DNA of 64,000 nucleotides from Methylophaga sp. UBA3192 (GCA_002363955.1 DEXE01000006.1:310001-374000), one strand, 5' to 3'; positions 34,586 through 43,514 are shown, counted from the first letter of the stretch. Notes: generated by a model from the letters alone, not told the origin. Program-made: numbers and translations.

Positions 34586-36583
34586 ATGTCTGATGATTCA
34601 AAACCAAAACAGAACCCCCTGATTGATTCTCCCGCTCGGCGGAAAGTGCTTAAAGGCGCGTCAACAGCAGGGCTTTTTGCCCTGCTCGGACCGCGATGGG
34701 TAGGAGCTCAACAACAGGAGGAGGGCAAAATGATTGATATGATTTTAATGAATGGACGCATTACAACCCTCGATCGAACAAACCCGGAAGTTGAAGCAAT
34801 TGCTATCGGCAGGGGATTAGTTGTTGCAACAGGTTTGACTAAGGAAATAATGCGCCTGGCAACCGATAAAACTCAAGTTATCGACCTTGCAGGAAAGCGG
34901 GTGATTCCGGGCTTGAATGACAGTCACACACATCTTATTCGTGGCGGGCTGAATTACAACATGGAATTACGCTGGGAGGGCGTGCCCTCGCTATCGGACG
35001 CACTTCGCATGCTGAAGAATCAAGCTGACAGGACACCCGCACCACAATGGGTGCGAGTAGTAGGAGGCTGGTCGGAATTTCAGTTCGCTGAAAAGCGAAT
35101 GCCGACACTTGATGAAATCAACGCAGCGGCGCCTGAGACCCCGGTTTTTGTTCTCCATCTATATTCACGTGCACTGCTGAACCGCGCCGCCCTGAAAGCG
35201 GTAGGAATTACCAAACATACACCAAATCCACCGGGCGGCTTGATCCAGAAGGATGCGAAAGGTGAGCCCACCGGTATGCTGATTGCGAAACCCTCAGCGC
35301 TTATTTTGTATTCCACACTTTCACAAGGCCCGAAACTTCCCATCGAGGATCAGATCAATTCAACGCGTCACTACATGCGCGAGATGAACCGCCTTGGCAT
35401 AACCAGCGTCATTGATGCGGGCGGCGGAGGGCAGAACTACCCACAAGATTATGACGTTATTCAGCGGCTGCACGACGAAGATCAACTCACAGTACGAATC
35501 GCCTACAATCTATTTGCTCAAAATGTGGATGATGAGTTGTCTGACTATGAACGCTGGGTCGCGATGACTGCGCCGGGCGCTGGTTCTGCAATGTTGCGTA
35601 TGAACGGCGCCGGGGAAAACCTCACCTGGTCGGCGGCTGATTTCGAAAACTTTCTGGAGCCGCGCCCAGATCTGGCGCCTCATATGGAGAGCGAACTTGA
35701 GCCTATCGTAGAATTGCTGGCAACCAATAAGTGGCCGTTTCGTATTCACGCCACCTATGACGAGTCAATCGACCGTTTCCTTAGTGTCTTTGAGCGAGTC
35801 AACGGCAAAACTCCCTTCCAGACACGCTTTATTATCGACCACGCTGAGACAGTTAGCGAACACAACCTTGAACGTATTAAAGCGCTGGGCGGCGGCATTG
35901 CCACTCAACATCGTATGGCCTTTCAAGGAGAATATTTTGTTGAGCGTTATGGTAAAGAGGCTGCTAAGAGCACACCTCCAATAGCGAAAATGCTGGCAAT
36001 GGATTTACCCGTCGGCGGTGGCACCGATGCGACGCGTGTCGCTTCTTACGATCCCTGGGTAGCGCTATATTGGCTAACCACGGGCAAGACACTGGGTGGC
36101 CTTTCTCTCTATGACGAGAAAAATGTGTTAAGCCGAGAAGACGCGCTCAGAATTTGGACTAATGGCTCGGCCTGGTTTTCAGGAGAGGCAGATGTCAAAG
36201 GCACGCTTGCGAAGGGCATGTACGCCGATCTGGCCGTGCTTTCAGCTGACTTTATGACTGTTCCACCGGAAGATATTCGCCGTATTAACGCCGTTCTCAC
36301 CGTGACCGGTGGACGGATTGTTCATGGCGATGATGAATACAAGGATCTTGCTCCTCCCTTACCACCAGCTTCCCCGGGATGGAGCCCTGTAAACACTGAA
36401 CCCACTCCGGCAATGAGATTTGCAGCAGGCACTTCACAGTATGCTCGTGCCTGTCATGATGGTTGTGAATCAGCATGCGGTTTACATGGTCACGATCATC
36501 AGATTGCATGGAATCAGCCGATTCCGGCTGAGGATAAGCGCGCCTTCTGGGGCGTGCTCGGCTGCTCATGCTTCGCGATATGA
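34586..36583 (+). CDS. Tat-exported amidohydrolase, YtcJ-like
   Basis: 665 residues. A twin-arginine signal (ARRKVLKGASTAGLFALLGP) precedes a metal-dependent hydrolase of the Amidohydro_3/YtcJ type. Ligand motifs are the His-x-His in GLNDSHTHLIRGG, histidines in FRIHATYDE and FIIDHAETVSE, and the Asp in VGGGTDATRV. The last 50 residues are cysteine- and histidine-rich (CHDGCESACGLHGHDH, then LGCSC), which is unusual for the family and might bind an extra metal. GGAGAGGG lies just before the ATG. Tat export suggests that it folds with metal in the cytoplasm and acts in the periplasm. Genes for an exporter and a porin follow. Confidence 0.88.
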   Translation: MSDDSKPKQNPLIDSPARRKVLKGASTAGLFALLGPRWVGAQQQEEGKMIDMILMNGRITTLDRTNPEVEAIAIGRGLVVATGLTKEIMRLATDKTQVIDLAGKRVIPGLNDSHTHLIRGGLNYNMELRWEGVPSLSDALRMLKNQADRTPAPQWVRVVGGWSEFQFAEKRMPTLDEINAAAPETPVFVLHLYSRALLNRAALKAVGITKHTPNPPGGLIQKDAKGEPTGMLIAKPSALILYSTLSQGPKLPIEDQINSTRHYMREMNRLGITSVIDAGGGGQNYPQDYDVIQRLHDEDQLTVRIAYNLFAQNVDDELSDYERWVAMTAPGAGSAMLRMNGAGENLTWSAADFENFLEPRPDLAPHMESELEPIVELLATNKWPFRIHATYDESIDRFLSVFERVNGKTPFQTRFIIDHAETVSEHNLERIKALGGGIATQHRMAFQGEYFVERYGKEAAKSTPPIAKMLAMDLPVGGGTDATRVASYDPWVALYWLTTGKTLGGLSLYDEKNVLSREDALRIWTNGSAWFSGEADVKGTLAKGMYADLAVLSADFMTVPPEDIRRINAVLTVTGGRIVHGDDEYKDLAPPLPPASPGWSPVNTEPTPAMRFAAGTSQYARACHDGCESACGLHGHDHQIAWNQPIPAEDKRAFWGVLGCSCFAI

Positions 36584-36587
36584 ATAA

Positions 36588-38237
36588 ATGACGATGGAAA
36601 ACATGAAACCAAAGAGTCAGGCTTCATCCTGGGCACCGTTCGCCCATATTTCATTTGTGGTCCTTTGGACAGCCACCGTTATTTCAAATGTCGGAACCTG
36701 GATGCATGATGTTGCTTCTGGCTGGTTGATGACGTCGCTGTCTCCATCACCCTTAATGGTCGCGCTAGTTCAGGCTGCCACGACCTTGCCCGTGTTTTTA
36801 TTTGCGCTGCCTGCTGGCGCAATTGCGGATCTGGTCGACCGTCGCCGATTACTGATCGTGGTGATGGCAATCCTGGCAATCTCCACACTTTCACTTGGCC
36901 TGTTAGTTTTATTTGGGCAAATAAGTGCGTGGACGCTGCTCGCCTTTACGTTCATTTCAGGAGCTGGAGCTGCTTTTGTCGCCCCGGCCTGGCAGGCCAT
37001 CGTTCCGCAGCTTGTTCCCCGCGACACGCTGCAACCCGCTGTGACGCTAAATAGCGTAGGTATCAATATCAGCCGTGCCATCGGGCCTGCACTCGCCGGG
37101 CTTATCATTGTAAGCGTGGGAATCGCCTGGCCATATTTGTTAAACGCTCTGAGTTTTGTTGTCGTCATTGCTGCACTTCTTTGGTGGCGGCCTCCACCCA
37201 GAAAGCAAAGTCATCTTCCAGCGGAACGATTTTGGAGTGCCATGGTTGCAGGTCTTCGTTACGCGAGATTTAGTGGCCCATTACGTTCCACACTCATTCG
37301 GGCCGTTGCATTCTTCATTTTTGCCAGTGCCTACTGGTCATTACTGCCGCTTATTGCTCGACAGGAGCTTGAGGGCGGGCCTGAACTTTATGGGATTATG
37401 CTGGGAGCAGTCGGGCTTGGTGCCGTCGTCGGTGCACTGATTTTGCCGAAGCTCAAGGGCCGTCTAGGTGCCGATTCTCTGGTAGCTGCCGGTACCGTCG
37501 GTACCGCATTGGTTCTCATTGTTTTCGCGCTCATCAAGCATCCACAAGCAGCGACGCTTGCAAGCCTGGTCGCGGGGGCCTCATGGATCGCTGTACTGTC
37601 GAGTCTTAACGTCGCGGCACAAGTGGCACTGCCTGACTGGGTGCGCGCCCGGGGATTGTCGATTTTTATCACGGTTTTCTTTGGTGCGATGACACTCGGT
37701 AGTATTTTATGGGGCCAAGTGGCGTCAATGCTAGGTATATCAATGACATTGCTAATCGCTGCTACTGGTGCCATTGTCGGCGCGATTTTGTCCTGGCCTG
37801 CCAAGTTACAACTGGACGAAGTTTTAGATTTATCGCCCTCATCACACTGGCCAGAGCCCATTGTTTCAGGTGAGATCGAACTCGATCGCGGCCCGGTTCT
37901 GGTAACTGTCGAATATCAAATAGAACTCAAATCAACTGCCGCTTTCATTTCCATAATGGACGAATTCAAAACTGAGCGCCGCCGCAATGGCGCTTACTCT
38001 TGGGGCTTATTTGAGGATGTCGCTGAGCCAGGCCGATATCTGGAGTATTTCACTGAAGAGTCCTGGCTTGCCCATTTGCGTCACCATGAACATGTGAGCG
38101 AATCTGACCGTGTCATTCAAGAAAAAGTTCTTGCCTTGCATGTCGGTGATAGTTCGCCGGTCGTGAGGCATTTCCTCGCACCCGGGCCCAATGTTGCGTT
38201 GGTAAAAGTGCCAGTTCAAAAAGGCCACATTGGATGA
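36588..38237 (+). CDS. MFS exporter (MFS_3 / EntS-like) with extra C-terminal domain
   Basis: 549 residues. Twelve hydrophobic helices in the first 410 residues, with family features such as VGTWMHDVASGWLMTSLSPS and GAIADLVDRRRLL. The last 130 residues form a soluble domain (VLVTVEYQIELKSTAAFISI, then YLEYFTEESWLAHLRHHEHV) resembling the dimeric monooxygenase/NIPSNAP fold that MFS_3 members carry. It begins 4 bases after the amidohydrolase stop, so it is co-transcribed. Two further in-frame ATGs lie within the first 16 bases (36594, 36603); no binding site decides among them. It probably exports a product or toxic intermediate of the pathway. Confidence 0.88.
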   Translation: MTMENMKPKSQASSWAPFAHISFVVLWTATVISNVGTWMHDVASGWLMTSLSPSPLMVALVQAATTLPVFLFALPAGAIADLVDRRRLLIVVMAILAISTLSLGLLVLFGQISAWTLLAFTFISGAGAAFVAPAWQAIVPQLVPRDTLQPAVTLNSVGINISRAIGPALAGLIIVSVGIAWPYLLNALSFVVVIAALLWWRPPPRKQSHLPAERFWSAMVAGLRYARFSGPLRSTLIRAVAFFIFASAYWSLLPLIARQELEGGPELYGIMLGAVGLGAVVGALILPKLKGRLGADSLVAAGTVGTALVLIVFALIKHPQAATLASLVAGASWIAVLSSLNVAAQVALPDWVRARGLSIFITVFFGAMTLGSILWGQVASMLGISMTLLIAATGAIVGAILSWPAKLQLDEVLDLSPSSHWPEPIVSGEIELDRGPVLVTVEYQIELKSTAAFISIMDEFKTERRRNGAYSWGLFEDVAEPGRYLEYFTEESWLAHLRHHEHVSESDRVIQEKVLALHVGDSSPVVRHFLAPGPNVALVKVPVQKGHIG

Positions 38238-38390
38238 CATTACCCTAGGTCTATTACTCTTCCTCAAGATCGCATCGGAAGGGAAGCGACAACAAGAGGA
38301 GAAGATTAGAATTAAAAATGATTTTAAAGTTGGTACAGAGACGTGCCAAATGGCAGAAATTTTTTGATTAATTATTTAAAGGGATATGTC

Positions 38391-39386
38391 ATGAAAAAAA
38401 TGATTCTTAATATCAGTTTGTTAATGGTCGTTATGTCCTCTTATTCACTTAGCGCTGAGGAACTGCCGGTCACTGAAAGGTTGGTTAATACACTTTCCGA
38501 CCTTGCCGGCGGGCCCCATGCTGGCATTCGTTCAAATCATGCAAAAGGGCTAATGGCAACAGGTTATTTTGAAGCCTCAAAAGCAGCCTCTGATATCACT
38601 TATGCACCTCATTTTAATTTGCCTAAAACAGACGTATTGGTTCGATTTTCGAATGCCAGTGGAGTGCCCGATATTGCCGATTCAAGCCCGGATGGCTTTC
38701 CAAAAGGTATGGCGATAAGGTTTATGCTCCCGGAGGAGGAATACACCGATATTGTGGTGATTTCGGTAGAACGATTCCCGGTCAAGACACCGGAAGATTT
38801 TCTTGGATTATTAACAGCGATTAAAGATTCTGCCAATGCACAAACGAAACCGACACCCATAGAAGCTTTTCTGGAGCAACACCCTGAGACGTTAAGCTAT
38901 GTGCAATTAGCCAAACCAGCTCCAATCAGTTATGCCACAGAAAAATTCCATGGCATTAATGCCTTTGAGTTTGAAAATGAACAGGGCAAAACGGTATATG
39001 GACGTTATCTCATTACGCCGGTGAATGGCACTGAATATCTCTCAGTAGAAGAGAGAGAAAATGCCGCCAATAATTATCTATTGGATGAGTTGCCAGTGAG
39101 ATTAAGTGATGCGGGTGAGGCTAAATTTAATATCGCATTGCAGGTAGCTGAAGAGGGCGATTCAATTACTGATCCCACTGTAGTTTGGCCACCAGAGCGA
39201 AAAATTGTTCAGCTCGGAACATTGACACTTACTGAAATCATGACGGACGGTGAAAGTTATGCAAAAGCCAATATGTTTAATCCTTTAGCTCTTCCTGAAG
39301 GTATAAGCCCCACCAATGATCCCATTCTTTTAGCTCGCCCGGTAAGTTATGCCATCAGTTTTGGCAGAAGATTAAATCCTGAATAA
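38391..39386 (+). CDS. Periplasmic catalase-like peroxidase (SrpA family)
   Basis: 331 residues. A signal peptide (MKKMILNISLLMVVMSSYSL, cleavage near SLSAEE) leads to a catalase-fold domain. Catalytic motifs: GGPHAGIRSNHAKGLMATGY with the distal histidine, VRFSNASGVPDIAD with the asparagine, and GFPKGMAIRF. The expected haem tyrosine lies in TVYGRYLITP. It is shorter than classical catalases (about 480 residues), as is normal for the SrpA group. The start is the ATG at 38391, preceded by AAAGGG; the longer frame from 38343 would hide the signal peptide. It probably removes peroxide or oxidises a phenolic in the periplasm. Confidence 0.92.
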   Translation: MKKMILNISLLMVVMSSYSLSAEELPVTERLVNTLSDLAGGPHAGIRSNHAKGLMATGYFEASKAASDITYAPHFNLPKTDVLVRFSNASGVPDIADSSPDGFPKGMAIRFMLPEEEYTDIVVISVERFPVKTPEDFLGLLTAIKDSANAQTKPTPIEAFLEQHPETLSYVQLAKPAPISYATEKFHGINAFEFENEQGKTVYGRYLITPVNGTEYLSVEERENAANNYLLDELPVRLSDAGEAKFNIALQVAEEGDSITDPTVVWPPERKIVQLGTLTLTEIMTDGESYAKANMFNPLALPEGISPTNDPILLARPVSYAISFGRRLNPE

Positions 39387-39459
39387 TTTTCCTGAAGTAG
39401 GGTTTGACACCCTTAATATTAACAGGGCGTCATGATTGAATTTAAAAGGAAAAGATTGA

Positions 39460-40158
39460 ATGATTGTCATCAGAGACCGTGAACGTCGTGGGCATACGAA
39501 AATTAGCTGGCTCGACAGCCATCACACATTTTCATTTGGCGGCTTTCATGACTCGAACAATATGGGGTTCGGCGCTCTAAGGGTCATTAATGACGACCGT
39601 GTCGCACCTGGGGGTGGCTTTGGCCAGCACAGTCATCGTGACATGGAAATTATTACCTATGTGTTAGAAGGCGCGCTTGAGCACAACGACAGCCTTGGCA
39701 ACGGCTCCGTTATCGTTCCTGGTGATGTCCAACGCATGTCTGCGGGCACCGGGATAACCCATAGTGAGTTCAATGCCTCGAAAAGCGAACCCGTGCATTT
39801 TCTCCAGTTATGGATCATTCCAGAGACGCAAGGTATCGCGCCCAGTTACGAGCAGAAACACTTCCCGCCCGGGGAGCGACAAGGTCAATTACGACTAATT
39901 GGTGATCGTTCGGGCGCACAAGGTGCTGTGACGATCCATCAAGATGTACGGCTTTATGCAGGGCAGTTTACTCAAAACGACTCTCTTATCCATGAGATAA
40001 CTAATGGACATCGAGCTTGGCTGCATGTTGCCAGAGGGAACCTGCGACTAAATGGTCAAGAGCTTCGCGAAGGGGATGGCGCCGCTATTACAGACGAGCC
40101 TCAAATCTACCTCGAAACCGATCATCAAGCAGAAGTGCTTCTGTTTGAACTTGTCTAA
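39460..40158 (+). CDS. Pirin-family bicupin protein, copy 2 (YhhW-like)
   Basis: 232 residues, near the length of E. coli YhhW. Start motif IRDRERRGHTKISWLDSHHT and FSFGGFHDSNNMGFGALRV are typical. Ligands His-x-His in FGQHSHRDMEIITYVLEG and His/Glu in GTGITHSEFNAS. YhhW-type proteins show quercetin dioxygenase activity in vitro. AAAGGAAAAG lies just upstream of the ATG. It is only distantly related to the first pirin of this cluster, so this is not a recent duplication. The porin gene overlaps its stop. Confidence 0.93.
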   Translation: MIVIRDRERRGHTKISWLDSHHTFSFGGFHDSNNMGFGALRVINDDRVAPGGGFGQHSHRDMEIITYVLEGALEHNDSLGNGSVIVPGDVQRMSAGTGITHSEFNASKSEPVHFLQLWIIPETQGIAPSYEQKHFPPGERQGQLRLIGDRSGAQGAVTIHQDVRLYAGQFTQNDSLIHEITNGHRAWLHVARGNLRLNGQELREGDGAAITDEPQIYLETDHQAEVLLFELV

Positions 40159-41555
40159 TGATCATGTTGCGGACGATCATGGCAGCGGTAGTGTTTATAT
40201 TCATTTCGTTGCAGGCGTCCGCCAATGAATACTCACGACCCACCTTTGAAAAATTTCGTTTTGATGAAAGCCATGATTATCAAAACGCCTCTGCCATACG
40301 ATCAAATCTGTACGACAGGCTGAAGCATATCCCGTTAACGAGTAGCAGGGAGAGTTACCTTAGCCTTGGCGGATCTCTTCGCGAACGCTATGAATATACG
40401 AGCAATCCAGTATTCGGTGATGCTCCGCAAGACGAAGACGGCGTCTGGCTTCAGCGCATCAATCTTCATGCTGATATGCAACTCGGCCGACACCTTCGTC
40501 TATTCGGCGAATTGACGAGCGCGCTGTCCGAAGGCCGAGCTGAGGGACCAAGTCCAGTGGATGAAAACAAGCTCGACCTTCAAAACGCCTTTGCCGACTT
40601 TTCGTTTGACTTAAACGACAGTACTGACCTGACAATTCGTGCCGGCCGTCAGGAAATTGAGTTTGGGTCCGGCCGTCTGGTCGACGTCCGTGAAGGTACG
40701 AATGTCCGTAGAACGTTCGACGGCTTTAGAGGGCTATTGAACCTCGCTGATTGGGAGTTAACCGCCGTGGCAGTTCGTCCCAGGCGTGACAGGGAAGGGA
40801 TATTCGACGATAAAACCAATCACGATGAAAGTATGTGGGGAATTTATGCTGTTGGACAGCCCAGCTTTTTGCCTCAGGGTAACGTCGATTTTTACTATCT
40901 CGACTTTCGTGATGATATAGGCAGTTTCGTGCAGGGTGTTAACAAAGAAACACGGCACACCGTAGGCATAAGATTGTGGGGGGCTGCGAAGGGTTGGGAT
41001 TGGAATTGGGAAGCCGTATATCAGTTCGGTTCATTCGGTGATAATAAAATCTCAGCCTGGACGCTTGCCAGTGACACTGGGTTCACTTTTTCAAACGCGT
41101 CCCTGCAACCGCGTTTTGGGCTCAGAGCAAACATCGCAAGCGGTGATAAGGATCCAGAAGATTCGATGCTTCAGACCTTCAACCCGCTGTTTCCTCGCGG
41201 TAATTACTTCAGTCAGGCGGCTGTTTTAGGACCACGCAATTTTTTTAATATAAATCCACATCTGCAACTTCAGATAACAGATAAATTGTCCCTCAATACA
41301 GATGTTAACTTTTATTGGCGCCTCGAAAAGAATGACGGCGTCTATAGTCCTTCAGGACAAATCATACGAGTGCCCGGTGACAGCGATGCCCGATACGTCG
41401 CCACAGGGCTTTCGATCGAAATGGCCTGGGCCGCTACAACGCACCTGGATTTTACTGCCATATACACTCACCTAGAACCAGGTTCTTTTATACGCGAAAC
41501 CGGAGAAAGCAAACCTGTCGACTTCATCGAGTTGACCGCGCGATTTCGATTCTGA
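40158..41555 (+). CDS. Alginate-export-family outer membrane porin
   Basis: 465 residues. A signal peptide (MIMLRTIMAAVVFIFISLQA, cleavage after SANE) precedes a beta-barrel of the alginate export (AlgE-like) family: SLRERYEYTSNPVFG, RQEIEFGSGRLVDVREG, then GIYAVGQPSFLP and a C-terminal strand ending in F-R-F. Members of this family beyond AlgE import or export small aromatic or sugar acids. Its first base overlaps the last base of the pirin stop, so it is the final gene of the operon. Its last 32 bases overlap the 3' end of the second RAYT gene on the opposite strand. Confidence 0.9.
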   Translation: MIMLRTIMAAVVFIFISLQASANEYSRPTFEKFRFDESHDYQNASAIRSNLYDRLKHIPLTSSRESYLSLGGSLRERYEYTSNPVFGDAPQDEDGVWLQRINLHADMQLGRHLRLFGELTSALSEGRAEGPSPVDENKLDLQNAFADFSFDLNDSTDLTIRAGRQEIEFGSGRLVDVREGTNVRRTFDGFRGLLNLADWELTAVAVRPRRDREGIFDDKTNHDESMWGIYAVGQPSFLPQGNVDFYYLDFRDDIGSFVQGVNKETRHTVGIRLWGAAKGWDWNWEAVYQFGSFGDNKISAWTLASDTGFTFSNASLQPRFGLRANIASGDKDPEDSMLQTFNPLFPRGNYFSQAAVLGPRNFFNINPHLQLQITDKLSLNTDVNFYWRLEKNDGVYSPSGQIIRVPGDSDARYVATGLSIEMAWAATTHLDFTAIYTHLEPGSFIRETGESKPVDFIELTARFRF

Positions 41556-42102
41556 CGAGTTTCAAAATTCGGATGTATAAGGGGGGGGAAGCTGATAGAG
41601 TCGTTTCACCAACTCCCCAATCACTTGAAATGATGCCTTTCTTAATAAACTGGTGAATGCTGGAATGAGGCCAGTCAACTACTTTATCCACATAACCATG
41701 TTTCACCGGATTGTAATGAATGTAATCAACATGTCTTTGATAGTCCAAATCATCACGGATTAAATGCTCCCAATAACGGCGTTGCCAGATACCGCGTTCT
41801 CGTTTCAATTTTCGACTTTGATTGATGATTTCGTGTTTGGGTAATGATCGAGAAAAAGCTGTTTTGACTAACATCCAGCGTTTGGCAAAATCAGCATCAC
41901 CGGGTGGTAAAGTCCAGATCGCATGTAAATGATCGGGCAAGATGACCATGGCATCTATGTGAAAAGGATGACGTTTTTTCACCGTTTTGATGCAGGCGCG
42001 AAGCGTATCAATATGATCCGTCAGCAGGGTTTGTTTTCGGTTCAGCAAATTAACCGTAAAGAAATAAGTGGCGCCAGCCACCTCAGTACGACGATAACGC
42101 AT
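41524..42102 (-). mobile_element. REP-associated tyrosine transposase (RAYT), copy 2, with readthrough C-terminus
   Basis: 192 residues. Same family as the gene at 18655: HUH motif in VILPDHLHAIWTLP, tyrosine in QRHVDYIHYNPVKH, RGIWQRRYWEHLIRDD identical. In copy 1 the frame ends after FIEKNIISID with TAG; here the corresponding codon is TGG, so the frame reads on through VGETT and 30 more residues into the end of the porin gene. The homologous DNA continues about 20 bases past the old stop (GTTGGTGAAACGA), marking the element's edge. A run of eight G on the plus strand (41581-41588) lies in the added part. The tail is unlikely to be functional. AAGGA lies 9 bases before the ATG. Confidence 0.92.
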
Positions 42103-42129
42103 TCATCACAATCCTTGTGAAAATAAATG

Positions 42130-42239
42130 TAGGTTGGGCTGAATTTATGAAGCCCAACAAGCGATTTGTAATTTTAGTTTATGATGAGGTTTTATGTCAT
42201 ATTTGAAAATGTTGGGCTTCGTGCCTCAGCCCAACCTAC
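42130..42239. repeat. BIME: two inverted REP elements upstream of RAYT 2
   Basis: The first REP (42130-42158) starts TAGGTTGGGCTGA and ends AAGCCCAAC. The inverted partner (42211-42239) starts GTTGGGCTTCG and ends CAGCCCAACCTAC. The 52-base spacer contains TTATGTCAT, as in the unit beside RAYT 1. Position relative to the transposase is the same as at 19183. Confidence 0.9.
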
Positions 42240-42272
42240 GGGCTAATTTATAAGATAAACAAGGATGTATCT

Positions 42273-42974
42273 ATGGAAAAGTATGAACGATTATTAAAAA
42301 TGGCTGCTTCTGTGGTGGCTATTACAGTGCCATGTATATTGTTATCAGGCTTTAGTTACCATATTGGTCATATCTTTACGTTTGGTTTGAGTTACGAACT
42401 GATAAATAAAGATATGAGTGATGTACTGGTTGAGAGCTGGTATGTCGGTGTTTTGGCTATTGCATGGTTACTTACTAAATTACCATTCTGGCTTGGCTTT
42501 TTTGTTTTATTAGTCATTGTTGGGCTGATTGCTTTTTTTTCTGCACGATACGCAAAAGAAAGTGGCAAAGATTGGCTATTTGAAGAACTGAGCAAAGAAA
42601 ATCAAGGTAGAAAAATTTGGGGTATAACCCAATGGCATTGGTGTGAACTAGGTAGTATGTTTAAAGAGCTTACATCGTGGTTTTATTATCCGTTTGTCAT
42701 TCTTTGTTTCGTGGGATTATTAACAGCCTTTCCATATGAAAGAGGGAAAGAAGATGCTGAAAAGCAAATACAAATATATGCAGAATCCGGCTGTAATAGT
42801 GAAGAAAAAATCGCCCAATGTTCTTATTTAATTGATACCAGCAGTGACAATAAAATCCTTGCAAAAGGCATTCTTATATCAGCTAATCAAGATCGAATTG
42901 CTATTTTTAATGATGAGTTGGAAGTGTGGCCTTTATTAGATAGTTATCTTATTAGAAAGCAAAAAAACGATTAA
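42273..42974 (+). CDS. Hypothetical membrane protein
   Basis: 233 residues, not recognised. Four hydrophobic segments are visible at about 10-30 (VVAITVPCILLSGFSYHIGH), 57-70, 72-92 (FWLGFFVLLVIVGLIAFF) and 137-155 (FYYPFVILCFVGLLTAF). The C-terminal 75 residues are soluble, with two cysteines (SGCNSEEKIAQCSYL). AAGGA lies 8 bases before the ATG. It sits between BIME units in AT-rich DNA and may be a recent arrival. No function is proposed. Confidence 0.65.
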   Translation: MEKYERLLKMAASVVAITVPCILLSGFSYHIGHIFTFGLSYELINKDMSDVLVESWYVGVLAIAWLLTKLPFWLGFFVLLVIVGLIAFFSARYAKESGKDWLFEELSKENQGRKIWGITQWHWCELGSMFKELTSWFYYPFVILCFVGLLTAFPYERGKEDAEKQIQIYAESGCNSEEKIAQCSYLIDTSSDNKILAKGILISANQDRIAIFNDELEVWPLLDSYLIRKQKND

Positions 42975-43038
42975 GAATTTTCTTTTCCATGCGGACTTAA
43001 CGCGTGATTTCGTCAGATCTAAAAAAAGATAGATTTGG

Positions 43039-43155
43039 TAGGTTGGGCTGAATTTATGAAGCCCAACGGATAGGCTAGTTTTATGGAACCACCTTGAAAT
43101 GTGAAAGAATTTTTATAATTTGGATTGTTGGGCTTCGTGCCTCAGCCCAACCTAC
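43039..43155. repeat. BIME: third REP pair
   Basis: REP (43039-43067: TAGGTTGGGCTGA to AAGCCCAAC) and inverted REP (43126-43155: GTTGGGCTTCG to CAGCCCAACCTAC), about 60 bases apart. The arms are identical to those at 42130-42239, but the spacer differs. No transposase adjoins this copy. Confidence 0.88.
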
Positions 43156-43204
43156 CTTGCGGACCCCTTGATTTTTCTCGGGCTCTTGAATAAAACAACA
43201 TCAG

Positions 43205-43292
43205 TAGGTTGGGTAGAGCTTGCGAAACCCAACGAAGCACGGCTGTTATTTCATTTATAAAATGTTGGGTTTCATTCTTTAACCCAACCTAC
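43205..43292. repeat. BIME: fourth REP pair
   Basis: REP (43205-43234: TAGGTTGGGTAGAGCTTGCG to AACCCAAC) and inverted REP (43264-43292: GTTGGGTTTCATTC to AACCCAACCTAC). This is the GAGCTTGCG variant also found at 19183. The spacer has TTATTTCATTTATAAAAT, matching the 19183 spacer more than that of 42130. So at least two REP subtypes are present. It ends next to the small gene at 43296. Confidence 0.88.
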
Positions 43293-43295
43293 CGA

Positions 43296-43514
43296 TCATT
43301 TTTTTCGAGCATTTTTGTAATCTTCAGCGGATGTTCCATTTCTATTAAATTTTGTTGTACTACTGTGTTTTTTTAATAGATCAGGTCTAGCTTTTAATGC
43401 TTGTGACCAACCTCTTTCAAACTCATTATGTTCATATATTCCTCTCGGATAAGGGTTTTCGTACTTTTCACCGTATTCTAAGAAATATGCTTTTCCTTCA
43501 TCTGAGGGCTCCAT
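43296..43514 (-). CDS. Small hypothetical protein, RMF-like pattern
   Basis: 72 residues. Charged and basic at the C-terminus, with the core NEFERGWSQALKARPDL. The FERGWxxAL pattern resembles ribosome modulation factor and related small proteins, but the match is short. A good binding site (GAGGAAAAG) precedes the ATG, which argues for a real gene. It lies immediately after a REP pair. Function uncertain. Confidence 0.55.
   Translation of the reverse strand: MEPSDEGKAYFLEYGEKYENPYPRGIYEHNEFERGWSQALKARPDLLKKHSSTTKFNRNGTSAEDYKNARKK

Noticed and set aside
41581..41588. G8 tract as a phase-variation switch of the RAYT
   Set aside because: The tract lies in the non-homologous tail added by loss of the stop, so changes in it would alter only that tail; kept as a note under the stop-loss finding.
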